Counted from the stretch's first letter, positions 26,973-35,511 are shown. The stretch: 64,000 nt of DNA from Candidatus Rhodobacter oscarellae (GCF_001078595.1 NZ_LFTY01000001.1:929122-993121), one strand, 5' to 3'. Notes: generated by a model not told the origin, from the sequence alone. Numbers and translations: made by a program.

Positions 26973-27575
26973 ATGCATGTCTTGACCGTCCTCGATCATC
27001 CCGATCCAAACTCCTTCAGCGCTGCCGCGGCGGAACGTTTCATGGCGGGTGCGCGCGCCGCTGGTCACACGACCGAGTTGGCTGATCTAAACGCCGAGGG
27101 GTTCGATCCGCGCTGGACCCTGGCGGATATCCGCGGCGAGGCCACCGGAGAGACCCCGCCAGATGTCGCCCGCGAGCGCGACAGGATCGACCGCGCGGAC
27201 GCGATCTGCCTGGTCTTTCCGTTGTTCTGGTGGGGCATGCCCGCGATGACCAAGGGCTGGGTGGACCGCGTTTGGTCCTGGGGATGGGCCTATGATCAGT
27301 TGGACGACCCCGAGGGCTCGCTGCAACGCCCCCGCTCCGGCGTGCTGTTGGTCCCAGCGGGCGGGCGGTCGGATGAGATCAAGGATGCGGGATACCAAAC
27401 CGCGCTCGAGACCTCCTGTACACAGGGCACGTTCGGCTATTTCGGCTTCGCGCCGCGCCGGCTAGAGCTGCTGTGCGGATCAACCGGATCAGAGGCGCGC
27501 CGCCTGGCACTGCTGGAGCGGTGCTTTGAGATCGGCCGGACGCTTGAGCGGCCGCAAATCCGTCAATCGGATTGA
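26973..27575 (+). CDS. NAD(P)H-dependent flavodoxin-fold oxidoreductase
   Basis: The 200-residue product starts at ATG 26973 (MHVLTVLDHPDPNSFSAAAA). The flavin-binding and quinone-site motifs FPLFWWGMPAMTKGWVDRVW and GWAYD are those of the MdaB/KefF/DT-diaphorase-like group. It probably reduces quinones or similar acceptors. Its last codons and stop lie inside the first of three palindromic repeats, so the C-terminus may have been rewritten by repeat insertion. Confidence 0.87.
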   Translation: MHVLTVLDHPDPNSFSAAAAERFMAGARAAGHTTELADLNAEGFDPRWTLADIRGEATGETPPDVARERDRIDRADAICLVFPLFWWGMPAMTKGWVDRVWSWGWAYDQLDDPEGSLQRPRSGVLLVPAGGRSDEIKDAGYQTALETSCTQGTFGYFGFAPRRLELLCGSTGSEARRLALLERCFEIGRTLERPQIRQSD

Positions 27576-27628
27576 CTTGGTAAAGCGGTCAATCGGATTG
27601 ACCTGGTAAAGCGGTCAATCGGATTGAC
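27562..27628. repeat. Three direct copies of a perfect palindrome, 26-bp period
   Basis: GTCAATCGGATTGAC, a 7-bp inverted repeat around one G, occurs at 27562-27576, 27588-27602 and 27614-27628. Copies are separated by (C/T)TGGTAAAGCG. The spacing is exactly 26 bp, about 2.5 helical turns. The first overlaps the oxidoreductase stop; the last ends 53 bases before the permease gene. This could be an operator array controlling the permeases. Confidence 0.9.
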
Positions 27629-27681
27629 AGCCCGTCACCGTTGCGATTGGTGTTATCCCCAAGGGGACGCGTACACCATCC

Positions 27682-28545
27682 ATGTTCAGCTTTTGCACTG
27701 ATCCAGACACGCTCGGCCAGGCGAATTGGCTGGCCTGCTACCTGACCACGGGCAAGCATATGGGGCTTTATTGGTCCTTTGTGACGGTGCTGGTGCTCTT
27801 GGCGATTACGGCGCCGCTGGCCTTGGCGTTCGGGTTTGGCGGGGCGGTCGCCGCGCGCAGTCAGATCGCGCCGCTGCGCTGGTTCGGCAAGGGCTACACC
27901 GCGATTGTGCGCGGCGTGCCAGACATCGCCTTCTTTATGTTCTTCGTGATCGCCTTGGACCAGGCGTTCGAATGGGTGCGGCACCGCGTGCTGTGCCCCA
28001 GCTGGACCGAGCCGGTCCGGCAGGGCAACGACTTTGTGGTCTGCGCCGCGGCCAAGCTGCCCTTGGGCACCGCACCGCAATGGGTGCACGAGCTTTACGG
28101 GTTCGGCCTGGCGATTGTGACCTTTGCGATCGTCTACGGCGCCTTCGCCGCCAATGTCCTATTCGGTGCAATGCGCGCCGTGCCGCGCGGCCAGATTGAG
28201 ACGGCAGAGGCCTACGGCATGTCCCGCCGCCAGGCCTTCTGGCGGATCCTGGTGCCGCAGATGTGGATCTATGCGCTGCCGGGGCTGAGCAACCTATGGA
28301 TGCTCTTGATCAAGGCCACGCCCTTGCTGTTCCTGCTGGGGGTGGAGGACATCGTCTATTGGGCGCGCGAACTTGGCAGCTCCAGGCAGCCAAGGTTCAC
28401 CGACTACCCGCATGGTGACTGGCGGCTGTGGTACTTCCTTGGGCTGTTGGTGTTCTACCTGGCCTTCACCAAGCTGTCGGAATTCGTGCTGGAGCGCCTG
28501 ATGCGACGGCTGAGCCGCGGTCAAGCCACCATGGGCGCGACATGA
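27682..28545 (+). CDS. Polar amino-acid ABC transporter permease (first)
   Basis: The 287-residue HisM/HisQ-type permease has an N-terminal helix (YWSFVTVLVLLAITAPLALAF). The EAA loop, ETAEAYGMSRRQAFWRILVP, is the ATPase contact. Further helices follow to residue 275. An insertion of about 55 residues between helices carries a periplasmic loop. It lies 106 bases after the oxidoreductase and is coupled through a short ORF to the second permease. Confidence 0.92.
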   Translation: MFSFCTDPDTLGQANWLACYLTTGKHMGLYWSFVTVLVLLAITAPLALAFGFGGAVAARSQIAPLRWFGKGYTAIVRGVPDIAFFMFFVIALDQAFEWVRHRVLCPSWTEPVRQGNDFVVCAAAKLPLGTAPQWVHELYGFGLAIVTFAIVYGAFAANVLFGAMRAVPRGQIETAEAYGMSRRQAFWRILVPQMWIYALPGLSNLWMLLIKATPLLFLLGVEDIVYWARELGSSRQPRFTDYPHGDWRLWYFLGLLVFYLAFTKLSEFVLERLMRRLSRGQATMGAT

Positions 28546-28640
28546 GCAAGCATCCCGCACCCCAATTCCAAGCGACGCCCGCGTTTGCATCGCAAACGCC
28601 TTCCCGCGCGCGCCGCCTGTTTCAAAGGCGCCGGGCATGA
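28542..28640 (+). CDS. 32-residue linker ORF between the two permeases
   Basis: The reading frame begins at ATGA with the first permease's stop and ends at ATGA with the second permease's start. The peptide is MSKHPAPQFQATPAFASQTP followed by SRARRLFQRRRA, a basic tail. Exact four-base overlaps on both sides suggest it at least carries ribosomes across the gap. A functional peptide is possible but unproven. Confidence 0.4.
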   Translation: MSKHPAPQFQATPAFASQTPSRARRLFQRRRA

Positions 28641-29440
28641 GCTGCTGGCAGACCATCCAGGACTACGGGCTGCGCGCCATCGGGATCGGGGAACGCCTGC
28701 TGCCGCGCGAGGGGTATGACCTCTGCCAGCATTTCACCCTGATTGGGTCCGGGATGATCTGGAACATCTATTTCGGCGCGCTGGCATTGATCGCGGGCTT
28801 CTTCATCGCCAACGCGGTGGCGCTGGGCAAGGCCTCGGACCGGCTATGGCTGCGCAAGCCCTCGGAGTGGTTCGTGCTGGTGTTCCGGGGCTCGCCCTTG
28901 TTCATCCAGTTCTTCCTGGCCTATTTCATCTTCCTGCGGCTCAAGCAGGCGGGTGTGATGCCTTGGCTGACGGCGGCGCAGGCGGGCGCGCTTTTGGTCT
29001 TGATCCTCAACACCGCCGCCTATTCGGGCGAGATCTTCTTTGGCGCGCTGCGCTCGGTCCCGCGCGGCGAGGTCGAGGCCGCCGACGCCTATGGCTTTAG
29101 CGGCTGGCGGCGGTTCCGGCGCATCATCTGGCCAACCACGCTGCGGCTGGCCTGGCCCGCCTATACCAACGAGGCGATATTCCTGTTCCACGCCACCACG
29201 CTGGTTTTCTTCAGCGGGTTCCCCACCTGGAAGCAGCAGGGCGACGCGCTCTATTACGCGCGGTTCTTCGCGGACAAGACGTTCAACCCGTTCGTGCCCT
29301 ACCCGATCCTGGCCTTCTACTTCATTCTGCTGACGCTTGCGGTGATCGGGCTCTTCGGGCTGGTGAACAGGCGCCTGAACCGGCACCTGCCGGCGGAGCG
29401 GCGGGCAAAGATGCGCATTCGTCCCAACCTGATCAGGTAG
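28637..29440 (+). CDS. Polar amino-acid ABC transporter permease (second)
   Basis: The 267-residue permease has WFVLVFRGSPLFIQFFLAYF, typical of GlnP/HisQ proteins, and the EAA loop EAADAYGFSGWRRFRRIIWP. It forms the membrane pore with the first permease. A small hairpin (ATTTCGC-ATGC-GCGAAAT, about 29451-29468) follows, then the prophage. The glutamine amidotransferase at 63555 was probably next in the operon before phage insertion. Confidence 0.92.
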   Translation: MSCWQTIQDYGLRAIGIGERLLPREGYDLCQHFTLIGSGMIWNIYFGALALIAGFFIANAVALGKASDRLWLRKPSEWFVLVFRGSPLFIQFFLAYFIFLRLKQAGVMPWLTAAQAGALLVLILNTAAYSGEIFFGALRSVPRGEVEAADAYGFSGWRRFRRIIWPTTLRLAWPAYTNEAIFLFHATTLVFFSGFPTWKQQGDALYYARFFADKTFNPFVPYPILAFYFILLTLAVIGLFGLVNRRLNRHLPAERRAKMRIRPNLIR

Positions 29441-29475
29441 CGGTTTCGAATTTCGCATGCGCGAAATCCGACCAA

Positions 29476-29487
29476 TTGGGGGGCCAG
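29476..29487 (+). repeat. Left half of disrupted hairpin and CCAG target duplication
   Basis: TTGGGGGG (29476-29483) plus CCAG (29484-29487) directly abut the prophage left end. The partner CCAG-CCCCCCAA is at 63459-63470. Rejoined, they give TTGGGGGG-CCAG-CCCCCCAA, an 8-bp stem with the 4-base loop duplicated. Confidence 0.85.
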
Positions 29488-29682
29488 TGGGGGGGATCGG
29501 AATGAATTGGAATGGTGAGCACGGTCTAAATTGGAATGGGTGAAAGGGCTCATTTCTGAAAGGCCTTTGTTTATGGGCGATCCGACAAACTCGGGCAAAA
29601 TTGGCCGATTGGAAAAAGCGGCACGGTTTATTTTGGAATAGCGCCGCTTGATGCCGCAACTCACCAAACGCGGCATCAATGA
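29488..29682. promoter_or_regulatory. Prophage left end with probable transposase-binding repeats
   Basis: AATTGGAATGG occurs at 29505-29515 and 29529-29539 (24-bp spacing). Weaker copies GATTGGAAAA and TTTTGGAATA lie at about 29607 and 29631. At the right end the inverted relative CATTCTAAATT lies at 63410-63420. Repeated sites at both ends are expected for a Mu-type transpososome. No gene is seen in this interval. Confidence 0.6.
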
Positions 29683-30411
29683 TCACCACTCATGCATCGA
29701 TGCGACCACCCGCCCGATGATCGCGGTATCTTCGCCGATTGTCGCCAAACTGATCTCGCGCGGCGGGTAACGGTTGTTTTCACTGAGGAGTGACACGGCA
29801 TCTGGTGAAATGCGTTGAACGTACTTGACCAAAAGATCATTGCCGAGCCGGATCACGTAAGTGATGCCATCGGCGATCTCTACTTGGGCTTGATCTACCA
29901 GGATCAAGTCACCATCCGATAGCTTGGGCTCCATGCTATCGCCCCGCACAGATATGACCGCCAGGTTATCAGGCGCAAGTTTTCTCCTGGTCAGCCAGGA
30001 TCGATTGAACGCATAAAATCCGGTCTGGGTTTCTTCATCCACCAAAGCGCCATCGCCCGCCGCCGCATCTACTAAGAAGCGAGGTATAGGGACAAAATCG
30101 GCATCAACACTGGGTCCAACGGCTTGAGAGGGAATAATTCCCTTGGATGCCTTTTCTGTAAGTTCCGCGTGATCGTGAAATGTTGCTGGAAAAAATCCTT
30201 CAACGATTTCGCCATCGCTATCGAGGAGCCAGTTGATATCAGCCCCAACGGTTTTACCCAGATGAGATAGAAACTCATGATCCGCCCGTTGATCGCCTAT
30301 CTCTATTTTCTGAATTTTACCCTCAGGAACATCAAGTAGCTCACTTAGAGCTCGCCGAGAGAGCTTGAGCGTCTCCCTTATGTGGCGAATTTTGGAAGTA
30401 AAGTCAGCCAT
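29683..30411 (-). CDS. Prophage repressor, XRE HTH plus S24/LexA-like domain
   Basis: The 242-residue product has an N-terminal HTH (SKIRHIRETLKLSRRALSEL then LDVPEGKIQKIE, about 5-40). The C-terminal S24 peptidase-like domain has the Ser in VRGDSMEPKLSDGDLILVD and a lysine in LLVKYVQ as the probable partner. Such repressors are inactivated by RecA-stimulated self-cleavage after DNA damage. It is divergent from the early operon. Mu's own repressor lacks an S24 domain, so this control switch is lambda-like. Confidence 0.9.
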   Translation of the reverse strand: MADFTSKIRHIRETLKLSRRALSELLDVPEGKIQKIEIGDQRADHEFLSHLGKTVGADINWLLDSDGEIVEGFFPATFHDHAELTEKASKGIIPSQAVGPSVDADFVPIPRFLVDAAAGDGALVDEETQTGFYAFNRSWLTRRKLAPDNLAVISVRGDSMEPKLSDGDLILVDQAQVEIADGITYVIRLGNDLLVKYVQRISPDAVSLLSENNRYPPREISLATIGEDTAIIGRVVASMHEW

Positions 30412-30429
30412 TTATACCATCTCTCTAAA

Positions 30430-30474
30430 AATCTACCGAATATGGGTTGAATAATTACCCATAAAAGATAGATT
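30430..30474. promoter_or_regulatory. Nested palindromic operator between repressor and early genes
   Basis: TATGGGT-N9-ACCCATA at 30441-30463 is centred inside an outer inverted pair AATCTA (30430-30435) and TAGATT (30469-30474). It lies 19 bases upstream of the repressor start, in an AT-rich divergent gap. It probably binds the repressor or the small early regulator. Confidence 0.65.
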
Positions 30475-30516
30475 GGCATTGCAACGACACAGCGCAAGGC
30501 AGCATCGAGAGGGAAT

Positions 30517-30786
30517 ATGTCAGTAAAAAATAAAATGTTCCAGCCCGGAGCGGTTCTACATGAGGTAATCGTGGGAGCGTTCCGATCAGCAGGCACCAGT
30601 TTTGAGGCTTGGTGTAAGCAAAACAACATCCACACAAGCACGGCGCGCATGGCCACCTACGGCCAGTCTGGAGGCGATAAAGGGCAAGCGTTGCTCAATC
30701 AGATCATCGACGCCGCTGGGCGTGATGTGGTGGCGTTGAGCTATAAGGCGCGGATTGAGCGTCATGCGGCTGAGGTGGCGGCATGA
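30517..30786 (+). CDS. Small early prophage protein, possible Ner/Cro-like regulator
   Basis: The 89-residue product is the first gene of the early operon, preceded by GAGAGGGA. It contains GAFRSAGTSFEAWCKQNNIH, then TSTARMATYGQ, which could be a helix-turn-helix. Position opposite the repressor is that of Ner or Cro. No family was recognised with certainty. Confidence 0.6.
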   Translation: MSVKNKMFQPGAVLHEVIVGAFRSAGTSFEAWCKQNNIHTSTARMATYGQSGGDKGQALLNQIIDAAGRDVVALSYKARIERHAAEVAA

Positions 30787-31073
30787 TGGACCTCACCAGA
30801 AAAGAGCTTGCCGCCCGCCGCAAGATGATTGCGGATCAGCAGGGCTGGATCGACAGCCTCACATCACCCAGTGGCGGCTTGTCCGATCAGGAAAAGCTAC
30901 ACGTTATCATCGCGGTAGCAAAATCACTTGAAAACCCATCGGTTGCCGAGGGCGCGATCTATGCGGCGAGCGTCTTAAATGGCAAAGGCATGGCTCTGCG
31001 GGCAAAGGCCAAGGATTACTATGCTGATGGAAACTTTGGCATTTTACCGCGAGTGGTGGGGGTCGTTGGATGA
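30783..31073 (+). CDS. Hypothetical early prophage protein
   Basis: The 96-residue product overlaps its neighbours at both ends (ATGA). It is helical and charged at the N-terminus (LTRKELAARRKMIADQQGW) with no motif I recognise. Its SDQEKLHVIIAVAKSLENPS segment resembles SDKEKANFALALMMKVTDPD of the next protein, so the two may be distant paralogues. Confidence 0.6.
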   Translation: MMDLTRKELAARRKMIADQQGWIDSLTSPSGGLSDQEKLHVIIAVAKSLENPSVAEGAIYAASVLNGKGMALRAKAKDYYADGNFGILPRVVGVVG

Positions 31074-31294
31074 CCCACCTAGCCCAACAAAAGCAATTTG
31101 AGTGCGCTCAGCGCGCGACGGCTGAGGAGGCCCTTAAGGGCCTGTCAGACAAAGAGAAAGCCAACTTTGCGCTGGCTCTGATGATGAAGGTCACAGACCC
31201 AGACGCGGCGGCGGTGCTGCGCTTTGCGGGCAACCAGCTCGCCGAGCTTTCCAACATCCTGATGCGTGAAGCGTTTGAGCGGGAGTGCGGATGA
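31070..31294 (+). CDS. Hypothetical early prophage protein
   Basis: The 74-residue helical product (GLSDKEKANFALALMMKVTD) is related in its centre to the preceding one. It is coupled by ATGA overlaps. Function unknown. Confidence 0.58.
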   Translation: MTHLAQQKQFECAQRATAEEALKGLSDKEKANFALALMMKVTDPDAAAVLRFAGNQLAELSNILMREAFERECG

Positions 31295-31554
31295 TGGATG
31301 CCAAGCTCAATGATAATGCGGCTTTCGAGGCGCACATGATGGCGGCGCGGTATCTGGAAAGCGGCTTGGGCCGCACCGCAAGTGCCGCAGAGGTGGCCTG
31401 TGTTCTGGCCAAAGCCTATGGCGATGCGCTCGCCATAGCTGGCGCAGCCGCCAATAGCGATGCGCTAGTGGCGGGCATCAATACCCTCGCCCAGGACGCC
31501 TATCGCGAAACCCTTGAGGCCGTGGCGGTACAATCCCGCGAGGTGACCTCATGA
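31291..31554 (+). CDS. Hypothetical early prophage protein
   Basis: The 87-residue Ala-rich helical product starts at ATG 31291, overlapping the preceding stop (ATGA); an upstream GTG at 31285 is less likely. No motif recognised. Confidence 0.58.
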   Translation: MMDAKLNDNAAFEAHMMAARYLESGLGRTASAAEVACVLAKAYGDALAIAGAAANSDALVAGINTLAQDAYRETLEAVAVQSREVTS

Positions 31555-31802
31555 GTGCGCCCGCCTTCGAGATCGAGCGTTTCGGTAGCCAGGCCGTGGT
31601 GATCAAGGATGGCATCGAGGTGTGGGGGCCTGGGCCAATCGCCCAGGCCGAGAACAAGCTCGACACGCTGGAGCGTCAGGCGCGCCGTAAGCGCCGCCAG
31701 TGCATGACGTGCAGCGACCAATTCATGAGCGAGGGAGCGCACCACAGAATGTGCGCCAAGTGCCGCTCAGGGGCGAGCGCCATCTTTGATGGTGCGGTGT
31801 AA
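31551..31802 (+). CDS. Small early prophage protein with CxxC zinc-knuckle
   Basis: The 83-residue product has C-M-T-C and C-A-K-C pairs (about residues 51-70: RRKRRQCMTCSDQFMSEGAH, then HRMCAKCR), a basic zinc-knuckle suited to nucleic-acid binding. It ends 5 bases before the transposase gene. Function unknown. Confidence 0.62.
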   Translation: MSAPAFEIERFGSQAVVIKDGIEVWGPGPIAQAENKLDTLERQARRKRRQCMTCSDQFMSEGAHHRMCAKCRSGASAIFDGAV

Positions 31803-31807
31803 AGACT

Positions 31808-34087
31808 ATGGGGCAGGCATTGCGAAAATCAGACCTAGAGGGTGCAAGTGTGGACGGGTCCGCAATCGTGACCCTGGATCGCATTGCGGACCCGATTGCG
31901 GACCCATTGCGGACCCTCGAAAAGTGGCTGTCTGGTGGCGACCTCGCTGCCCTTGCCGGTATCGCGGATCGCGTAGCCAGAAAAGCGATTGCGTCGCGCC
32001 GCTGGCGCGGTGCCGATCTCTTGGTCCAAGAGGTCCAGATCGGGCGCGGCGGTGCTGGTGGCAAGGCGCTCCAGGTGCATGTTGATAGCTTGCCCGCCGA
32101 TCTGCGCGAGAGCTGGTATATCAGCCACGGCATCACACTCCATGAAAAGCCTGACACCGAGACCGGCAAGACGGTCCTGGTGCCAGAGCAAACCTATCAG
32201 AATGATGCGCGCTTTGAGGCCGATCTGGCCTTGGCGCGGTGGCGGCAAGAGGTGATCCGGCCCATCCTGATCCTTGAGAAAGGCTCGCCCGCGCGCGCTG
32301 AGTTGATCGAGCAGCTGGCCCAGACGCCCCGTCTATTCCCAAACGGCAAGCGCAAGGCCGTGACCAAGCAAACCCTCTATAACTGGGTCAAGGCATTCGA
32401 GGCCGAGGGCTTGAATGGCCTGATCCGCAAGCGCCGCGCCGATAGTGGTGCCAAGCGCCAAAAGGTCACCCGCGCCTGGGATGCGTTCTTTGAGGCGCAC
32501 ATTGATGCGGCCAAGCATGCCGAGATCAGCGATGAGCTGACCACCTATATCCGATCCCTTTGGGCGGCGGGTGAGCGCGGCTGGCGCTCGATCACTGAGA
32601 AATCCACCACCCGCCTGATCGAGATGAGCCGTGGGCTTGACGTTCTGGCCTTTGATGCGCTGGAGCTGGGCCGGTGTGGCGACACAAACGCCAAGGGCAC
32701 CCAGTTCGGCATCTGCAATGTGAACCGCCGCCAGGTGGAGCATCACCGCGAATATGCGCTCCTGGCGATCAAGGACAAAGACAACGCCACATTCCAGGAC
32801 AGTTACATGCCCTCGATCCGGCGCGATTATACCACGCTCTTGCCGCGCCAGATTGTCGTGGGTGACGTTCACCCCGTGGACATCATGATGCGCCGCCCCG
32901 ATGGCACGGTGGTCTATCCCAAGGCGATTGCCTGGTATGACGTGGCCACCAATGAAATCCACATGACGTTTGTGCTGTTGCAGCCTGGTGAGGGCATCCG
33001 GCGCGAGCATGTGGCCCAGAGCTTTGAGGCGATGGTCGAGGAATGGGGCCTCCCCGAATTGCTCTATCTCGACAACGGGTCAGAGTATTCCTGGGACGCC
33101 ATGATCGGCGGCTTTACCCAGCTCTCGCAACTGACCCAGGGCGGGCTCAAAGTCTTTGATCTCGACGGTGATCCAAATGTCGCCAAGCGGGTTGCCAATG
33201 GCCGCGAGGCGGTTGTTCGCTCGATGCCATACAACGCGAAAGGCAAGCCAGGCATCGAGGGTGCCTTTGGCAATATCGAGCAAGTGTTTTTCGCCACAAT
33301 CCCTGGCTGGACCGCTGGCGACCGCATGAACAAAAAGACCCATGCCAAGGGCAAGGACCCAGTGGCCTTTGATGGGGATGCCCAGGCATTCCTTGAGACC
33401 GCTGGCAAGGCTCTGGAGTGGTATCACAAGCGGCCCCAGCATGGCCGGTTGAACGGCATGAGCCCCAACGAGGCCCTGCGCAATTTCATTGATCAGGGAT
33501 GGGGCAAGACAACGCTCTCGCGCCCTGAGGTTCTGGCCCTGGCCTTTGCTGAGGAGATCGAGCGCATGCCGGATCGCGGGCGTGTCAGCTATACCCCACG
33601 GCGTGGCGAGACCATGTATTTCTATGCGGATGAGCTCCTCGGCCTCGATCACAAGATCACGCTCAGGGTGCCCGCTTTCAATCCTGAATTTGTGTTCTGT
33701 TTCGCCGATGGTGAGCTGATCTGTCAGGCCTTCCCTGAGCAAACCTTTGGCGTCCTCGATGGCGCTGGCGCTCAGGAGGTCAACCGGCGCGGCAAGGCAT
33801 TCCGCCGCCAGATCGCCGAGAAACGCCGCCACGTCGCGCTCTTGTCCCTCACCGAGGAGACCGAGCGTCACATCGCCCACATGCCCGATGCGCCAGAGGC
33901 CCCAGTCGCGGCGATTGTGGACGCTGGGATCATCGACCGCATGGCGCGGATGGACGCCGAGGCGCGGGAAAACGCGTTGGCAGATGCCGCGAACAAATCG
34001 CCCAGGAAGCCCCTGGAGCAATGGAAAACAGGGCCAGTCAAGGCCTTGGAAAACTTCAAATTTGCAGAGGAAGAGAGTGATGGCTGA
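31808..34087 (+). CDS. Mu-type DDE transposase A
   Basis: The 759-residue transposase is responsible for integration and replicative transposition. The N-terminal DNA-binding region (about 45-105) ends in VHVDSLPADLRESW. An HTH follows (TKQTLYNWVKAFEAEGLNGL). The DDE core has D353 in VVGDVHPVDI, D422 in LYLDNGSEY and E484 in PGIEGAFG. The C-terminal region (600-740) should contact the MuB-like ATPase. Near the N-terminus ATTGCGGACCC is repeated three times (about 31884-31917), giving RIADPIADPL. It overlaps a tiny membrane ORF by 8 bases. Confidence 0.95.
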   Translation: MGQALRKSDLEGASVDGSAIVTLDRIADPIADPLRTLEKWLSGGDLAALAGIADRVARKAIASRRWRGADLLVQEVQIGRGGAGGKALQVHVDSLPADLRESWYISHGITLHEKPDTETGKTVLVPEQTYQNDARFEADLALARWRQEVIRPILILEKGSPARAELIEQLAQTPRLFPNGKRKAVTKQTLYNWVKAFEAEGLNGLIRKRRADSGAKRQKVTRAWDAFFEAHIDAAKHAEISDELTTYIRSLWAAGERGWRSITEKSTTRLIEMSRGLDVLAFDALELGRCGDTNAKGTQFGICNVNRRQVEHHREYALLAIKDKDNATFQDSYMPSIRRDYTTLLPRQIVVGDVHPVDIMMRRPDGTVVYPKAIAWYDVATNEIHMTFVLLQPGEGIRREHVAQSFEAMVEEWGLPELLYLDNGSEYSWDAMIGGFTQLSQLTQGGLKVFDLDGDPNVAKRVANGREAVVRSMPYNAKGKPGIEGAFGNIEQVFFATIPGWTAGDRMNKKTHAKGKDPVAFDGDAQAFLETAGKALEWYHKRPQHGRLNGMSPNEALRNFIDQGWGKTTLSRPEVLALAFAEEIERMPDRGRVSYTPRRGETMYFYADELLGLDHKITLRVPAFNPEFVFCFADGELICQAFPEQTFGVLDGAGAQEVNRRGKAFRRQIAEKRRHVALLSLTEETERHIAHMPDAPEAPVAAIVDAGIIDRMARMDAEARENALADAANKSPRKPLEQWKTGPVKALENFKFAEEESDG

Positions 34088-34175
34088 GGTTTTGATTTTT
34101 GTCGCCGGATACAGTGTGGGCGGCGTGATGGGCTTTATCGCATGCGGCCTTTTCATTGGAGGCGGTCATGACTGA
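34080..34175 (+). CDS. 31-residue single-span membrane peptide
   Basis: The peptide MAEVLIFVAGYSVGGVMGFI then ACGLFIGGGHD is one glycine-rich membrane segment. It begins inside the transposase gene (8-base overlap) and ends inside the next start (8 bases). The exact fit between two genes favours translation. Function unknown. Confidence 0.5.
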   Translation: MAEVLIFVAGYSVGGVMGFIACGLFIGGGHD

Positions 34176-34896
34176 TTTTGTCGAAACCGTCATGGCAGGC
34201 CGTGCGCGCTTGATGTGTGAAACGGTGATAGCCGCGCCACGCTATAGCCGCCTGGGTCAGATCACGGGTGATCCTGGCACTGGCAAGACATCGGTGACCA
34301 ACTGGCTGACCGAGGAGCTGGGTGCCATTCGGATCGAGGCCTGGGCTGGCATGAAGGAAAAGACGTGCCTGCAAGAGCTGGCGCATGCCTTCGCAAAGGC
34401 TGGCTACCCAATCGATGAGAGCGGCACATCCAACACGCTGATCCAGCGCCTTATCCGCCACGGCACCGAGGGCAAGCTGATCATCATCGATGAGGCCAAT
34501 CACCTGCGCTGGCCCACCCTGGAGATGCTGCGCTCGATCTCTGACATCGGCGGCGCTGGCCTGGTGATCGCTGGCACTGACTTGCTGGCCAAGAAATTCA
34601 CCCACCCGCAAATCCGCGTGTTCCTTGAACAATTCCGCCAGCGCGTGGGCACCAAAAAGGTGGTCATGCAGCCGGTCCAGGATGCGGGCGAGATCGCCGC
34701 ATATGTCCTTGCGCCGCGCTTTGGAAGCGTCACGCAAAAGAGTGCCACCGCGTTCCTCAAAAAGACGGGCGGCAACTGGCGCTTTGCCGTGGCTCTGGCC
34801 GATGCATGTGAGCGCCTGATGTCTAATGAGGGCATCGAGAAATTGGATGAGCGCGTGGTCGAGACCGCCGCCGCATGGATGGCGGGAGGAAGCTGA
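34168..34896 (+). CDS. MuB-like AAA+ ATPase, target selector
   Basis: The 242-residue product has Walker A GDPGTGKT at 34-41, Walker B KLIIIDEANHL near 110-120, and a C-terminal helical part. MuB-type proteins bind target DNA, stimulate the transposase and give target immunity. ATG 34168 was chosen because GGAGGCGG lies just upstream; the TTG at 34156 is unlikely. Confidence 0.92.
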   Translation: MTDFVETVMAGRARLMCETVIAAPRYSRLGQITGDPGTGKTSVTNWLTEELGAIRIEAWAGMKEKTCLQELAHAFAKAGYPIDESGTSNTLIQRLIRHGTEGKLIIIDEANHLRWPTLEMLRSISDIGGAGLVIAGTDLLAKKFTHPQIRVFLEQFRQRVGTKKVVMQPVQDAGEIAAYVLAPRFGSVTQKSATAFLKKTGGNWRFAVALADACERLMSNEGIEKLDERVVETAAAWMAGGS

Positions 34897-35252
34897 TGAT
34901 GGCCTTTCCCGAAAACGTCCAAGAGCTGGTCTCGGTTGCCGCAACCTATGCTCTCGATGGCGCGCCCTTCACCGCCGCTGATCAGCTCCACAAAGCCGCT
35001 GATGCGCTCAAGATGAACGCAATCGCGGCGGGCTATCCGATCCCAACGGCCATGCAAACCAAGCTCAAGCCGCTCGATGCTGATCTCACCCACCTCCTGG
35101 AGACCTTGGAGATGGATGAAGAGGTCAACGCGGATTTCGATTGTGGTGATGGTGAGATGAGCCTTGAGGCCAGCCGCCTTGTGGCCACTGCGCGCCGCCT
35201 GGCGCGTGAGGCGGGATATGCCCTGCCAGAAACCGTGGGAGGCGCATCATGA
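34896..35252 (+). CDS. Hypothetical early prophage protein
   Basis: The 118-residue helical, acidic product starts at ATG 34896 in the MuB-like stop (or ATG 34899). Its C-terminal half is rich in Asp/Glu (LETLEMDEEVNADFDCGDGE). No family recognised. Confidence 0.6.
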   Translation: MMAFPENVQELVSVAATYALDGAPFTAADQLHKAADALKMNAIAAGYPIPTAMQTKLKPLDADLTHLLETLEMDEEVNADFDCGDGEMSLEASRLVATARRLAREAGYALPETVGGAS

Positions 35253-35497
35253 GCCTCTCCTCGATCACCTATGACCTGTCGGCCAGCGGTGGCCCAAAGC
35301 GCATAACCGCTGAGGAGCTCACGCGCCTGGCGGTGCGCGCCAAGAGCAAGGTGAAGGCAACCGCGCGAGGCTGGAGCATGCTGAGCCAGCATGAGGTCCT
35401 TGCCCTCGCATGGTTTGCCGATCTCCTCCTGGAGGATGGCGAGCTTGTCACGCCCCCTCCAGCCAAACCAGAACCCGCCGTTATCTCCAACGTCTAG
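35249..35497 (+). CDS. Hypothetical early prophage protein
   Basis: The 82-residue product is coupled to the previous gene by ATGA. It has a basic centre (LAVRAKSKVKATARGWSML) and a Pro-rich tail. No family recognised. Confidence 0.58.
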   Translation: MSLSSITYDLSASGGPKRITAEELTRLAVRAKSKVKATARGWSMLSQHEVLALAWFADLLLEDGELVTPPPAKPEPAVISNV

Positions 35498-35511
35498 CCA
35501 AAGGAAAGACA

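Noticed and set aside
27562-27628. Short CRISPR array
   Set aside because: Repeats are 15-bp palindromes with nearly identical 11-base spacers; spacers are too short and not unique.
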